Shown here: piece after piece, positions 30,092 to 40,094 of the stretch
Layout of the letters: each line of letters starts with the position of its first letter
Position numbering within the stretch: position 1 is the first letter of the stretch
Source: Stentor coeruleus
Lineage: Eukaryota > Ciliophora > Heterotrichea > Heterotrichida > Stentoridae
Reading direction: 5' to 3'
DNA length: 64,000 bases
Assembly: GCA_001970955.1 (NCBI GenBank)
Contig: MPUH01000115.1
Location: forward strand, 39,341 to 103,340
Notes under the pieces: model-generated
Databases searched by the model: none
Told to the model about the DNA's origin: nothing
The model's input: only the letters and a program-made list of their open reading frames with translations
Translations under genes and position numbers: made by a program

Positions 30092-31022
30092 ATTTATATG
30101 AATGTTTAAAACAGTAGTAAATTTATCTAGATACAATAAATAATAAACAATTATAATTAAATCTGATAGATTATTATTGATTTTTTGTATTTAGAGGTAT
30201 TGGAGAAGTATAAAATTTTATATTTTATTTTTTATTAGTATATAATAATAATAGTTGATTGAGAATTTTTACTTTGTTAGAAAAATGTATGCTATAATGG
30301 GATTGTAGGAATTTTGGTAAAATAAGTTAATTATTATTATTTAGATGAACTTATATGGAAAATATCTGTAGATTATGGGTTTTGTTGTCAAGTTATAGGT
30401 GTGATGATAGCAGGAAGTTTAAAATAAATGATTTTATATTTTTTTTCTTACTCAGACTGATTTTCTTCGTTTTTCTAATACTTTTTATGCAGATAATGAT
30501 GGATAAAATAGAGAATTTAAAGCCATTCACTGGACTTTAATATCAAGTTTTAGATATGAAGATAAAGAGTATTTTTAGGAAAACTTGAATGCTATGTAAT
30601 TAAAGCCTTTAGATTTAGTTTTTATTGTAAAATCTGATTGTGTAGGACTAATTAATCTTGTAGATTCATATGTTATATCCTCATAAATCTTCTAGTCTCA
30701 AATATTCTATAAATCCTTATGAAAATACATTATCAACCTCAAATCTCATACAAAGCATCATAAATCCCGTCAAAAATCCACAAAAAATCCCAAAAAAGTG
30801 CATTTTATATAAAAAAAGCTTCTAATACTCCCAAAATTCTATCCCGACTCTTAACATCATTCTATCCCTTCATAAAACTTTATAACCCTTAACCCTTCCA
30901 TCTCTAACCTTCTTCACAATCCCCATATCCACCTAACTCCCCTCCACTTAGCACAATTCCTCAACAAAAATCCCAAACCTTTTATTCATATCTTTCATCA
31001 AATCTCATATTTTGTATATAAA
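30092..31022. other. Divergent intergenic region
   Basis: About 930 bp. Left half C-poor, right half (30670-31020) an extreme case of G-poor sequence with runs of A, C and T just 5' of the DHHC gene. An ATG frame of 61 codons at 30355-30540 is hydrophobic and AT-driven; not called. Confidence 0.6.
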
Positions 31023-32021
31023 ATGGGTTTCTGGGTGCTTATGATGTACTTAGTTGGTGTTTTTTCAATTATCTTTGTCCTGCTTTGTGTAAGTCCTTAT
31101 GGTACAGGTCCAATCTCAGCATTAAGTCGTATGATTTTTGTGCATATCCCAAATTATTCATATCTTTTATCCACAAAAATCCTCGGAGTCCAAGGTACAA
31201 TTAAAGCCAAGTATTACTTTATGTACATAATAAATGAACCCAACCCGTTTTTTCAAATAGTATATTTGGTCCTTAGCATAGGAGGCTATATTATCTATTT
31301 TTTATATGGTTTCCCTTTTATACCAAACCCTTATGTTTCTGAGTTCCATATGTATATCGGTTCACTTTTATATTTCATTGCCCTTATCACTTTTATATGT
31401 GCATGTATTGTCCCACCTGGGATTATTGATAAATCTAACCTTAAAAATCATTTAGCTATGTTTGCTTATGATAATGCTCTATATAAACCTAATGATTGCT
31501 CTTCATGTAAAATTCAAAAACCTGCCAGATCTAAACATTGCAGTATTTGCAAAGTTTGTGTTAGCAAACATGATCATCATTGCATTTGGATCAATCAATG
31601 TGTTGGATATGCTAATTATAAATACTTTCTTGCTTTTATACTTTCTCATTCACTAATTTGCTTTTATGCTGGACAAGTTGGGGTTATGATTATGATGCAT
31701 ATTATATACAAAGAAAAACTCCTTACTGCAACTTTCACTGATGCTAAAGGAAGGGAGTTTAAAAGTTCATGGACTGTGATATTCCAGTATTTACTTCAAA
31801 GATACCCTGCTTTTGTTTTTATTATAATTCTTTGCCTAATGATGGGACTAGTCTTAGGTGGTTTTTTTTTGTATCACTTTTTAATGGCTGGGAAAAACAT
31901 CACATCAAATGAAAGAGTCAAAGTCATGAAATTAGAAGAAAAAGGTGTCGAAAGAGAAAATATCTACAATCTAGGATTCTGGAAGAATATCAATGAAGTG
32001 ATAGATGCTGGGGAAATCTAA
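31023..32021 (+). CDS. DHHC palmitoyltransferase, ZDHHC4-like
   Basis: 332 residues. The cysteine-rich domain reads CSSCKIQKPARSKHCSICKV, then CVSKHDHHCIWINQCVGYAN, with the catalytic DHHC and all zinc-binding cysteines and histidines present. Hydrophobic segments lie at the N-terminus (about 3-24), at 75-95 and 107-130 before the domain, and at 205-230 and 258-285 after it. The spacing with an N-terminal extra span resembles ZDHHC4. The enzyme attaches palmitate to cysteines of membrane-associated proteins, probably in ER/Golgi; the Rab, CAAX and other lipid-modified proteins in the window are not linked to it by evidence. Confidence 0.92.
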   Translation: MGFWVLMMYLVGVFSIIFVLLCVSPYGTGPISALSRMIFVHIPNYSYLLSTKILGVQGTIKAKYYFMYIINEPNPFFQIVYLVLSIGGYIIYFLYGFPFIPNPYVSEFHMYIGSLLYFIALITFICACIVPPGIIDKSNLKNHLAMFAYDNALYKPNDCSSCKIQKPARSKHCSICKVCVSKHDHHCIWINQCVGYANYKYFLAFILSHSLICFYAGQVGVMIMMHIIYKEKLLTATFTDAKGREFKSSWTVIFQYLLQRYPAFVFIIILCLMMGLVLGGFFLYHFLMAGKNITSNERVKVMKLEEKGVERENIYNLGFWKNINEVIDAGEI

Positions 32022-32713
32022 GATTAAAGTTTTAACTAGTTAAAAAAAATTAGAATTGAGGAATAATTATCCTGTTTTGTTTTAATTGTATTTGGAAGTT
32101 CAAAATAATAATTTCCTATATAATGGAAAAAGTGAAAATGGACAGATAGCCTGGAAGTTTTTTGAGAAAAATAGCTTTGGTCCTAAAATCATATTTCGCT
32201 GGTTTTATCCATGAGGTTTATAAGTATTGTTTTAGAGATTCATGATATACCTAAATAAGCTTTAGGGTTATAAGTAAAAGTTGACACTCATAGTCATATT
32301 TTGGATTTTTTTCTTTTTAAGTAATTTACAAAGCCCTTAAGTGCTTTAATCGCAGAAATCTCTTAAAGCCTACCGCTGGCCTATGCTATATGACAAAATA
32401 TAAACGAAGATCTATGACAGTTCATTTTATTAATTTTTGTTGTTGTTGTTAGTTTTCACCATATAAGAGTCACCTTAGTTGTTTTTCTTACCTTAACAAT
32501 TGTTTGCAAATTCATTAACTATAAAGTTTATCTAGAAACCTTTATAAGATACCTTAGTAATTTGGATAATTTATTATTATATTAAAAAAATCAAATTTAC
32601 GAACAAGTTTGTAGGATGAGCCTGAAAATAAAAATAAATTTAAAAGGTTTTTTTTTTTAAGTTGAAAGACTTGGCTTATCGTGTTTTTACAATATATTAG
32701 AATCTAAATTTAA
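32022..32713. other. Intergenic, unassigned
   Basis: About 690 bp between two plus-strand genes. The stretch 32325-32420 is less AT-rich than its surroundings (AAAGCCTACCGCTGGCCTAT) yet has no long frame, so a small non-coding RNA is possible; I could not match one. A (TTG)4 run lies near 32438. Confidence 0.4.
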
Positions 32714-34039
32714 ATGTATGATTATGAAAGGCAGCAGGGACAAAAGAACACTGGTAAATCTCAAAGTATTGGTCACTACATGCTTGGTAAAGCTATTGGA
32801 AAAGGTACATTCGGTAAAGTAAAACTGGCAATCCATACAGTGACAGGCGAAAAAGTGGCTGTAAAAATACTAGAAAAAAGTCGTATCAAAGACTCATCAG
32901 ACATAGAAAGGGTATCAAGAGAAATAAAAATCCTCAAACTAGTAAACCACCCAAATGTAGTAAAACTTTACGAAATCATAGAAACTCCTAAGCATATCTA
33001 CCTTATCATGGAATATGCTCCATGTGGTGAACTTTTTGACTATATTGTTGCTAGAAGTAAACTTACTGAAGATCAAGCTTGTCATTTTTTACAACAAGCT
33101 TTATCAGGGTTGGAGTATTTACATAAGATTAATGTTATCCATAGAGATTTAAAGCCAGAAAATTTGCTTTTGGATGAAAACAACAATATAAAAATCGTCG
33201 ACTTTGGCTTGAGCTTTTTGGAAAACTCTAATGATATGTTGAAGACTGCATGTGGAAGCCCTTGCTATGCAGCACCTGAGATGATAGCTGGGAAAAGGTA
33301 TAAAGGAAGAAGTGCTGATGTATGGAGTTGTGGGATTATACTTTTTGCTATGGTGTGTGGTTATTTACCTTTTGAAGACCCGAATACCTCGCAGTTGTAT
33401 AAGAAAATTATGGCAGGGCACTATAAATGCGCCAGGTGGGTAAGTCCTGATGCCCAAGACCTCTTAAAAAGAATTCTTAACGTATCCCCAGAAGCACGTT
33501 TAACATTAGATCGTATCCGTAGTCATCCTTGGTTTATGAAATATGCGACATATACTTTACCTAAAACCCTGAGTACTTCTGAAATCTATGAAATAATCCT
33601 TAAATCCTTACCAAAACTAGGACTAGATATTGATTATACTAGAGATAGTCTTACAGCAGGTAAATACAATAGTCATACAGCAACATATTTTATCCTACTT
33701 AAAAAAACAGAAAGAGAAAATCGTGCTGCTCATAATGCAACAAAAATAAGCCAAAGAAGTAGTGTTAATCCTAGAATAAAAAGATTATATACATCAGATA
33801 ATAATGAAGATGAAGCTAATGCTACTAATACTAATAGAAGTAATAGATTTGCTCAAGCTACTCAAAGGATAAGAGTATATGCTCAGTCTGGCTCACCAAA
33901 AATGGATGATATGAATAATACGCAGAGGGCATTTAGAGGAATTGGCGTACATACTAAAAATAGGATTTCTGTTGATTTAGCTAGGAATTTGGTCGCTGGG
34001 ATTAGGGCTGGTACTGCAATAGAAGCCCCATCTGGGTAG
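32714..34039 (+). CDS. SNF1/AMPK-related (CAMKL) serine/threonine kinase
   Basis: 441 residues. Kinase domain about 20-275: glycine loop GKGTFGKVKLA, VAVKILEK (ATP lysine), HRDLKPENLLL (catalytic loop), DFG in KIVDFGLSFL, activation loop LKTACGSPCYAAPEM with the conserved T-loop threonine, and SADVWSCGIILFAMVCGYLP. This is the CAMKL type (SNF1, MARK, SIK, BRSK). After it, LPKLGLDIDYTRDSL and YNSHTATYFILLKK look like the UBA-like segment of the same group. The tail is Asn/Thr/Arg-rich and disordered. No regulatory beta/gamma subunit is nearby. TAG stop. Confidence 0.92.
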   Translation: MYDYERQQGQKNTGKSQSIGHYMLGKAIGKGTFGKVKLAIHTVTGEKVAVKILEKSRIKDSSDIERVSREIKILKLVNHPNVVKLYEIIETPKHIYLIMEYAPCGELFDYIVARSKLTEDQACHFLQQALSGLEYLHKINVIHRDLKPENLLLDENNNIKIVDFGLSFLENSNDMLKTACGSPCYAAPEMIAGKRYKGRSADVWSCGIILFAMVCGYLPFEDPNTSQLYKKIMAGHYKCARWVSPDAQDLLKRILNVSPEARLTLDRIRSHPWFMKYATYTLPKTLSTSEIYEIILKSLPKLGLDIDYTRDSLTAGKYNSHTATYFILLKKTERENRAAHNATKISQRSSVNPRIKRLYTSDNNEDEANATNTNRSNRFAQATQRIRVYAQSGSPKMDDMNNTQRAFRGIGVHTKNRISVDLARNLVAGIRAGTAIEAPSG

Positions 34040-34225
34040 TTTACTTTTAAAAAATTATGTAAGTTTTTGTAATTATATGAGAGGAATATACTTAGATGTC
34101 AAAGAGAAGATTATGGTTTATTGATTTTATATGAGATGTAAAAAATTTGATTTTATAGAGGATTTATTGAGATTTAAGGTTGAAAATGCTTAATGAAGAT
34201 GGTTTTTATTTTGAAAAAAACTAGA

Positions 34226-37200
34226 TTATTTGATGTATTTGTATGTGCTCTGTCTATATGATGCCTTGCCAAATGCGAATTTAAATAAATCAACAATGTT
34301 TCTACCTTGAGGTGTTACAAGCATGTTTGGAGGAAGTTTTGACATGAAAATTGTCCCTCCTGTGATTATTGCCACCCATCCAAGAATTTGCAATATCAAC
34401 CATGGGTAGGAGAATATGCTAATGGAATTACTTAAAATGCATATTATTGTATTCCATATAATGCATAAATACATAGTTTTAAGCATATAATTAGCTCGGT
34501 CATAGTTGAAAGGAAGTCTTATATAGAAAACATATCCTAAAAGTCCTATCATTATAATACCAAATACAAAGGAGTAAGCAAGTGAATATGAGTCTTTTAT
34601 AATTTTGCTTATGACAATTATTGCAACAAAAGCTATATTTTTTACTATAAGAAAAGAAGAATTCGCTCTGACGTTAATATTTGTATTACTTTCTTGCCAT
34701 AAAGTTCTATATAATATTGCCATAGGTATATAAAGTATAATTAATAAACAAGCTGGAGCTACATTTCCAATATGTTCACCTCTCCAGCATGTTAATTTGC
34801 AATCATAATTCAAATATGAGTCATCTAAATGAGTTCCAATAGCTTTATCACAAGCTAAAATACTCAAAATACAAACAGTAATTGGTATAAACAAATAATT
34901 CGATAAAAAAGGTATAGTAAAATTTTTAAAATCTTCGAGCCTTTTACGAATAGCACCTCCACAGCCACAAACCCTCAAAGCTAAAAGACCCAGAACAACA
35001 AGCCAAACATAAGCTAAAAACAACATAGCATAAAAAATAGCCCAAAATGTAGTATTTCTAAAACTCGCAGCTTTTGACAAGTTAAGCGAAATCATCTCAG
35101 AAACCTTGCTTAAAAAATCATTAAACGCTTGAAAACTTGGACCAATAGCAATAAGCTGAAAACTCTCTACAATAATAAATCCTATAGTCAAATAGTCTTG
35201 AAAATTAGCATAACATCTTACCCCTAAAGGTAAAATCCTATTATATTTTACTTTTTTAGACGCATAAGCTGTTATTATCCCTGCTATTATAAGAAGTCCA
35301 ATTGAAACTCCTATTTTTATACCTTCTCCCATATTTGAATTGCGTATTTGATTTTCTCTAAAAGAACAGTCTAAATAATTTTCTTTCATATCTTTAGGAA
35401 TACTCCCTTGGGCAAAAATAGGCTCTTTCATTACTGTATAATAAACTGTTGAAACTGGGGATATAAGGCCAATAGCATCACCATGCCATTCTTCTAAAGA
35501 GTCTTGATAAAAATTGTAGAGGTTAAAAAAATAAAGGTTTCTATCGTTTGTGGAATGATCAAATGATATTGTTCCACTACATCCAACCATTCTTATGTTT
35601 CTTTGGGCGATCATGAACTCGGTGGAATTTTCGAAGAATTTCCCTTGGTTCATTAGAAAGTTGATTGTGTAGGCTGCACTAAAAGCTGCGTCTATAAAAA
35701 AACTCCTCGCCCAAGCTTTGTTTCGATATTTTAGATACTCCTGTCTAACATTCTGCCCATACTCTCCAATCCAAGCAGCATTATACACAATAAACGACCC
35801 ATGCATAAGCTCAGCCCTCTTTGTATAATTTCCCCCAGTCGAATTTAAAGCATCAAGTCCAGTTATAGAAAAAAATACCACAACAAGATCACCTTTTCTC
35901 GCCCCAACATCATAAAGTCCCTCAATCCAAAAAAAAGGAGAAGGGTCACTCATAGGTAAAAACATCAAATTACAACCTGTATCAATAGCACGTCTCATTC
36001 GATCATAATAAATAGGTAATTGTGAAGAATTTGTCACTACATTTATCATTCTATCTTCTTCAGCATTTAAAATATTAAAGCCTTCTGATTCTGATTCTTT
36101 TTTAACAACATCATAAGTACCGTTTCCAAATGAATCATTTGTATAAAAGACTATGATATTAGACCATCCGTATATACCTAGAATTTTAGACCAAGCTGTA
36201 GCGAAATATGAAGATGGACTTGTGATTCTTGTGAACATTGGGTAAGCGGTTTTGTTTGAAAGTAATGTAGCTGTCCCTACTCCTCCTATAAATGGCATTT
36301 TTATTTTTAGACTTGCTAATTGTTTAAGAACACTGCCAGTTAAAGGATAAAGTGTTGGGATATAAGCGTTACCCATATGAGGAATATGTTTTAAAAAGCA
36401 GTCCCGTGAATAATTTGCCTCAAAAACGCTCACCCCACAATCGACTTTGTCATATAAAACTAATTCGTATTTCGGGAAAAACACCCTATCTCTATTAACT
36501 TTTTCTACAGCAAAATACGTTCCTTCTTGATATTTTGAGTTTTGGTATACATTTGAGTTACCAGGTGGGTTTGTAAATCCTGTATTAGCTGAAATAACAA
36601 TTTGAGGCTTTAGAAAGCGAGTACTTTCATTCTTCCCTCCTAGAAAAATCGCTGTTGTTTCTATTAAAAATGTTTGGTCATCAGCTTTTCCAACTACAAC
36701 TTTAGTTGAATTCTGTATGTTTACTATATCATAAACACATGGATTTATTATATTCTGAAACTTGCGGGCGATTTGGAAAGGAGAAAGTTCAGATTCTTGA
36801 AACACTGAAAAATAAGGTTCGACAAAATTGTAAAAATATTCAGTTAGGTTGGATGAAAATGTAACTTGAGGCTTAGATAAAATAAAAGATCCAGTTGTGT
36901 TAACTTGATATACACATTCATCAAGAAAAATAGCAATATTTCCTGTTTTGACTAGATATGAAGACTCGAATGCTTTTTTGAATGTACTGCATATTTTTTT
37001 GTCCCCAAGAAAAAGGTAGTCTTGAATTCCTTCTGATTTGAGGACTTTGCCAAGTATTTTTGAAATTTCTGATTTGTCGTCAATGCTGCCAACACTGGCT
37101 GATATGACTTTATGATCCCAGGCTTCCTTAAGTAAATCAATAATATTTTTATTTTTATTAGAAAAACTCCATATCACCCCAAGTTCAGTTATGTTTAAGT

Positions 37201-37552
37201 AGTTAAAAGTATTTGTAAGGGTTGAAATAATACACTTATAACTGCTATCTTGGTAATATATAAAATCTGAATTTTCACCTGGAGCCAAAATTAGTATCGG
37301 GATTTTGTTTTCAGTAACAAATTCTTTGTCTAAAGAATAGGATATTTCTGATTTGCTGTCATCGATAATAAGTGACAAGTCTTTTATATCAGATTTTTGG
37401 ATTTCAAGCACATTTGTATATTGATTAAATTTGCTGTTGCTTGAAAATACTTTAAAAGTATTTTTTAGGAAATTAAGATTCGCTGTATCACTTCCAATGT
37501 ATCCAATATTGTATGCGCTTATATTCAGAATAAGCAAAAGCAATATCAACAT
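34226..37552 (-). CDS. Venus-flytrap receptor with large multispan membrane domain
   Basis: 1108 residues. A signal peptide (MLILLLLILNISAYNIGYIG) is followed by a degenerate ligand-binding lobe to about 310, then a recognisable periplasmic-binding-like (ANF receptor) domain about 315-700: NVYQNSKYQEGTYFAVEKVN, MPFIGGVGTATLLSNK, YGWSNIIVFYTNDSFGNGTY, FSITGLDALNST. Many N-glycosylation sequons support an extracellular location. From about 745 to 1095 eight or nine hydrophobic segments follow, with conserved cysteines in YDCKLTCWRGEH. The overall plan resembles class C GPCRs, but the span count and sequence do not fit the standard seven-helix domain. Ligand and coupling unknown. Confidence 0.75.
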   Translation of the reverse strand: MLILLLLILNISAYNIGYIGSDTANLNFLKNTFKVFSSNSKFNQYTNVLEIQKSDIKDLSLIIDDSKSEISYSLDKEFVTENKIPILILAPGENSDFIYYQDSSYKCIISTLTNTFNYLNITELGVIWSFSNKNKNIIDLLKEAWDHKVISASVGSIDDKSEISKILGKVLKSEGIQDYLFLGDKKICSTFKKAFESSYLVKTGNIAIFLDECVYQVNTTGSFILSKPQVTFSSNLTEYFYNFVEPYFSVFQESELSPFQIARKFQNIINPCVYDIVNIQNSTKVVVGKADDQTFLIETTAIFLGGKNESTRFLKPQIVISANTGFTNPPGNSNVYQNSKYQEGTYFAVEKVNRDRVFFPKYELVLYDKVDCGVSVFEANYSRDCFLKHIPHMGNAYIPTLYPLTGSVLKQLASLKIKMPFIGGVGTATLLSNKTAYPMFTRITSPSSYFATAWSKILGIYGWSNIIVFYTNDSFGNGTYDVVKKESESEGFNILNAEEDRMINVVTNSSQLPIYYDRMRRAIDTGCNLMFLPMSDPSPFFWIEGLYDVGARKGDLVVVFFSITGLDALNSTGGNYTKRAELMHGSFIVYNAAWIGEYGQNVRQEYLKYRNKAWARSFFIDAAFSAAYTINFLMNQGKFFENSTEFMIAQRNIRMVGCSGTISFDHSTNDRNLYFFNLYNFYQDSLEEWHGDAIGLISPVSTVYYTVMKEPIFAQGSIPKDMKENYLDCSFRENQIRNSNMGEGIKIGVSIGLLIIAGIITAYASKKVKYNRILPLGVRCYANFQDYLTIGFIIVESFQLIAIGPSFQAFNDFLSKVSEMISLNLSKAASFRNTTFWAIFYAMLFLAYVWLVVLGLLALRVCGCGGAIRKRLEDFKNFTIPFLSNYLFIPITVCILSILACDKAIGTHLDDSYLNYDCKLTCWRGEHIGNVAPACLLIILYIPMAILYRTLWQESNTNINVRANSSFLIVKNIAFVAIIVISKIIKDSYSLAYSFVFGIIMIGLLGYVFYIRLPFNYDRANYMLKTMYLCIIWNTIICILSNSISIFSYPWLILQILGWVAIITGGTIFMSKLPPNMLVTPQGRNIVDLFKFAFGKASYRQSTYKYIK

Positions 37553-38733
37553 ATGTATTTATTATAGGCCATAATATCGACAAATTTAAATCTTATGTGT
37601 TTTCTTTCTAATTAAATTTTTGTATGATTTAACAAAGAAATTAAAGGGATTTTAAGTAATTATTGATATTGAGGAAATTAGTTAGAAAAAATTAGGTTTC
37701 CTATTCAAAAAATGATATTAGATTATTTTATGACAGGAAATATAAAAGTTTTGATATTTGATTTAGTCACTTAAAGAGTTAGGGTTTTATATGAAAAATG
37801 ATAATATATTTGTGATTTTGTTTTAAGGTGAAGATAATAATTTTCTTAGTAAAAAGTATTTGGGAATAATTTATATGGTAGAGAGATATTTTTTAGCGAT
37901 TTCATAAGAATATTACCTTTATCAACAAACATGCTAAATCACATTCTATTAAAATTCTAGAAATACTATAAACATAGAAGTCATGCTAATTTAGTAAACA
38001 TATCCTCTGCCTATCATAAAATCTTAAACCATATTCTAAAATATTTTTCTAATCAATGCTTATAATCTCAAAACCTTAAGTTCAATAAGCTTTACTGATA
38101 AGAAAATACCTTTTTCTATATCATCAGAAAATTTTTATGATCATTCTTTTAGAATCCTTATAATGCCTATTCATCACATGGACTTTTTCTAACTTTTATA
38201 ATACGAAAGTGAACTTTGCATAAATCCGTGACTTTGTTTATATGAGAAGGTTTTATATTATCTCCTTGGAGCCAAGCTATACTAAAAATTCTTTATACAT
38301 AAGAGAAAATATCTAAAATCTTCTAATTCATAGCTGAAGCTTTGAAACTACTAAAAAATAAATCAATTTTATCAGAAAAAAAATTTATTTGATAAATATT
38401 CCAATACAATAATGGGTGCTATGAAACTGCTTCTGATGTTCTCCAAAACTTTTATGCTATTAAAAAATTATAATAAAAAAAGGTTGAAAAGCGAATAAAG
38501 AAATGCTTATGAAAAAAAAAATATATAAGATGAGACTATATTAGCATATTTTATTAAAAATTTTAACTAAGTGATGAAAATATTATAATTTTATATCTAA
38601 AAATATTATCATCTATCTACATACCCAGCATTAAAATTTGCATAATTTTTTGATACAATCATGATATTTTCAAAACCAAAAAGCCTAAAACATTGAAAAT
38701 TATCTTAAAAAATGTCTACATATTATTAAATAA
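37553..38733. other. Divergent intergenic region
   Basis: About 1.2 kb. C-poor immediately right of the receptor start, then mixed AT-rich, with G-poor sequence before the next plus-strand gene. No frame or RNA recognised. Confidence 0.5.
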
Positions 38734-39300
38734 ATGGTCTTTGGTCTATTATCTATTTTGGTCCTAGTTACAAGCCAGAACTTTCCCAATGAAAACAAGG
38801 CGGAGAAGTTCAATGCTTGTTATTATATAACTAACCTAAAACTATCATTAGAAAAAGAGCTTCTGGACTCAGTTATTCAAAAATTAGGCGACTCAGAAAA
38901 AGTTGTCAATCGTATAAGTACAGACATGCTCATGAAATGTTATGCTATTATTGACTTTGACACTGCTGTTTACGTTATCCAACAAGGGGAAAATTTATTC
39001 CTTGAAGACAAACTTGACAAACTAGTCAAAATTGACCTAGAATCTTACAAGCCTGAAGAAATTAGTATTGGTAAACAACATATGAAATTCTATGAGGAAA
39101 TCAAAAAAGTTAAAAAAGATGCTGAAATCGCTGCAAATAAAGCTCCAATACAACCACCACTATTACCTCCTATTGTCCTTCGATATGCTGGTATTGTTTT
39201 TATAATCTTTTTGGGTTCACATGCTGGATATCACGTAAAGTTCTATCAAAGCTTAAAAAAATTAAGGATAAAAAACGCAATAAAGCTAACTAGTATTTAA
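38734..39300 (+). CDS. Hypothetical secretory-pathway membrane protein
   Basis: 188 residues with an N-terminal signal peptide (MVFGLLSILVLVTSQNFPNE), a helical lumenal domain with two cysteines (FNACYYITNLKLSLEKELLD; MKCYAIIDFDTAVYVIQ), and one transmembrane segment near the C-terminus (VLRYAGIVFIIFLGSHAGYH) followed by a basic tail. Type I topology is inferred. No family recognised. It ends 27 bp from the stop of the convergent Rab gene. Confidence 0.65.
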   Translation: MVFGLLSILVLVTSQNFPNENKAEKFNACYYITNLKLSLEKELLDSVIQKLGDSEKVVNRISTDMLMKCYAIIDFDTAVYVIQQGENLFLEDKLDKLVKIDLESYKPEEISIGKQHMKFYEEIKKVKKDAEIAANKAPIQPPLLPPIVLRYAGIVFIIFLGSHAGYHVKFYQSLKKLRIKNAIKLTSI

Positions 39301-39327
39301 CTTATACTATTTTTCACCCATTTCAGT

Positions 39328-39996
39328 TTAGCATTCGCAGTCAGACCTCCTATGCGCATAACCTAAATCCACTTTCAAAGGTTCTTTTTTCAAAATATGA
39401 GGTTCTTCTTTTGTCGTGTGGCTTTTAAAGATCTGACTTATGATTTTATCAAAAATCGCTTCAATCCCACCTGCTATTCCATCTTTTAATAAACTGGTTT
39501 GTCTTGGCCATAAGGCTGAGGTTTCATGATAGAAAAACCCATTTTGATTAGCGAAATGTAATGCTTTATCTCTATCTACTGTTCGTTTTTGCGGACTTGC
39601 TTTTTAACCAATTAATATTACAACACAACCTTCAGGTGTATATTCACGTATTTCACTTACCCAATGATGAACTTCATTGAAAGAGTCTTCATAGGATAAA
39701 TCAAAAGTTAATAAGCAGATATCTGTACCTCGATAATAATGCTTTGTCACACTTTTGAATTTTTCTTGTGCTGCTGTATCCCAAATATGTAATTGTATTC
39801 TTTGACCAGTTTGTTTTTCTGTGACAACTCGTTTAGTAAATTCAACTCCAACTGTTGAAGTTAGTCCTGGAGGCAATTCATTAAGCACATATCTATAGAC
39901 TAAAGCTGTTTTGCCTACGTTACTTGCACCGATAATTACGACTATTTATTCTATACCTTTGTATATGTCACTAAAAGCTTCCCCTTCAGCTGACAT
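39328..39996 (-). CDS. Divergent Rab GTPase (15-nt intron, in-frame TAA)
   Basis: ATG at 39996. A 15-nt intron (39942-39956) removes an early in-frame stop and joins DIYK to VVIIGASNVGKTALVYRYV. P-loop GASNVGKT, switch I STVGVEF, WDTAAQEKF for the usual WDTAGQERF, and G5-like ETSAL are seen; the C-terminus DCEC is a Rab-type double-cysteine prenylation motif. At the G4 box (NKxD) the sequence reads ILIG, TAA (39604-39606), KASPQKRTV, so a stop sits where Asn is expected and the Asp is replaced. The downstream frame is still Rab-like to the end. Either a recent pseudogene, a sequence error, or a truncated product. Confidence 0.75.
39942..39956 (-). other. 15-nt intron in Rab gene
   Basis: On the minus strand GTATAGAATAAATAG, GT-AG, with an in-frame TAA; its removal restores the canonical start of the Rab fold (YKVVIIG). 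Confidence 0.9.
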
Positions 39997-40094
39997 TATA
40001 AGCAATTCTTTAAAATAGTCACAATTTTCATAGACAAAATGTATGTAAACACAAGTTTAAAGAATTTTATGTTTTATTTGTTATTATATCATCA

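Noticed and set aside
30355-30540. A 61-codon frame with a hydrophobic segment
   Set aside because: AT-driven hydrophobic run; no compositional or skew support.
32170-32260. U4 snRNA-like phrase (AGCTTTG ... ATGAGGTTTAT)
   Set aside because: The U6-pairing segments expected in U4 (GCGCAG and TTGCTAAT-like) are absent and the spacing is wrong.
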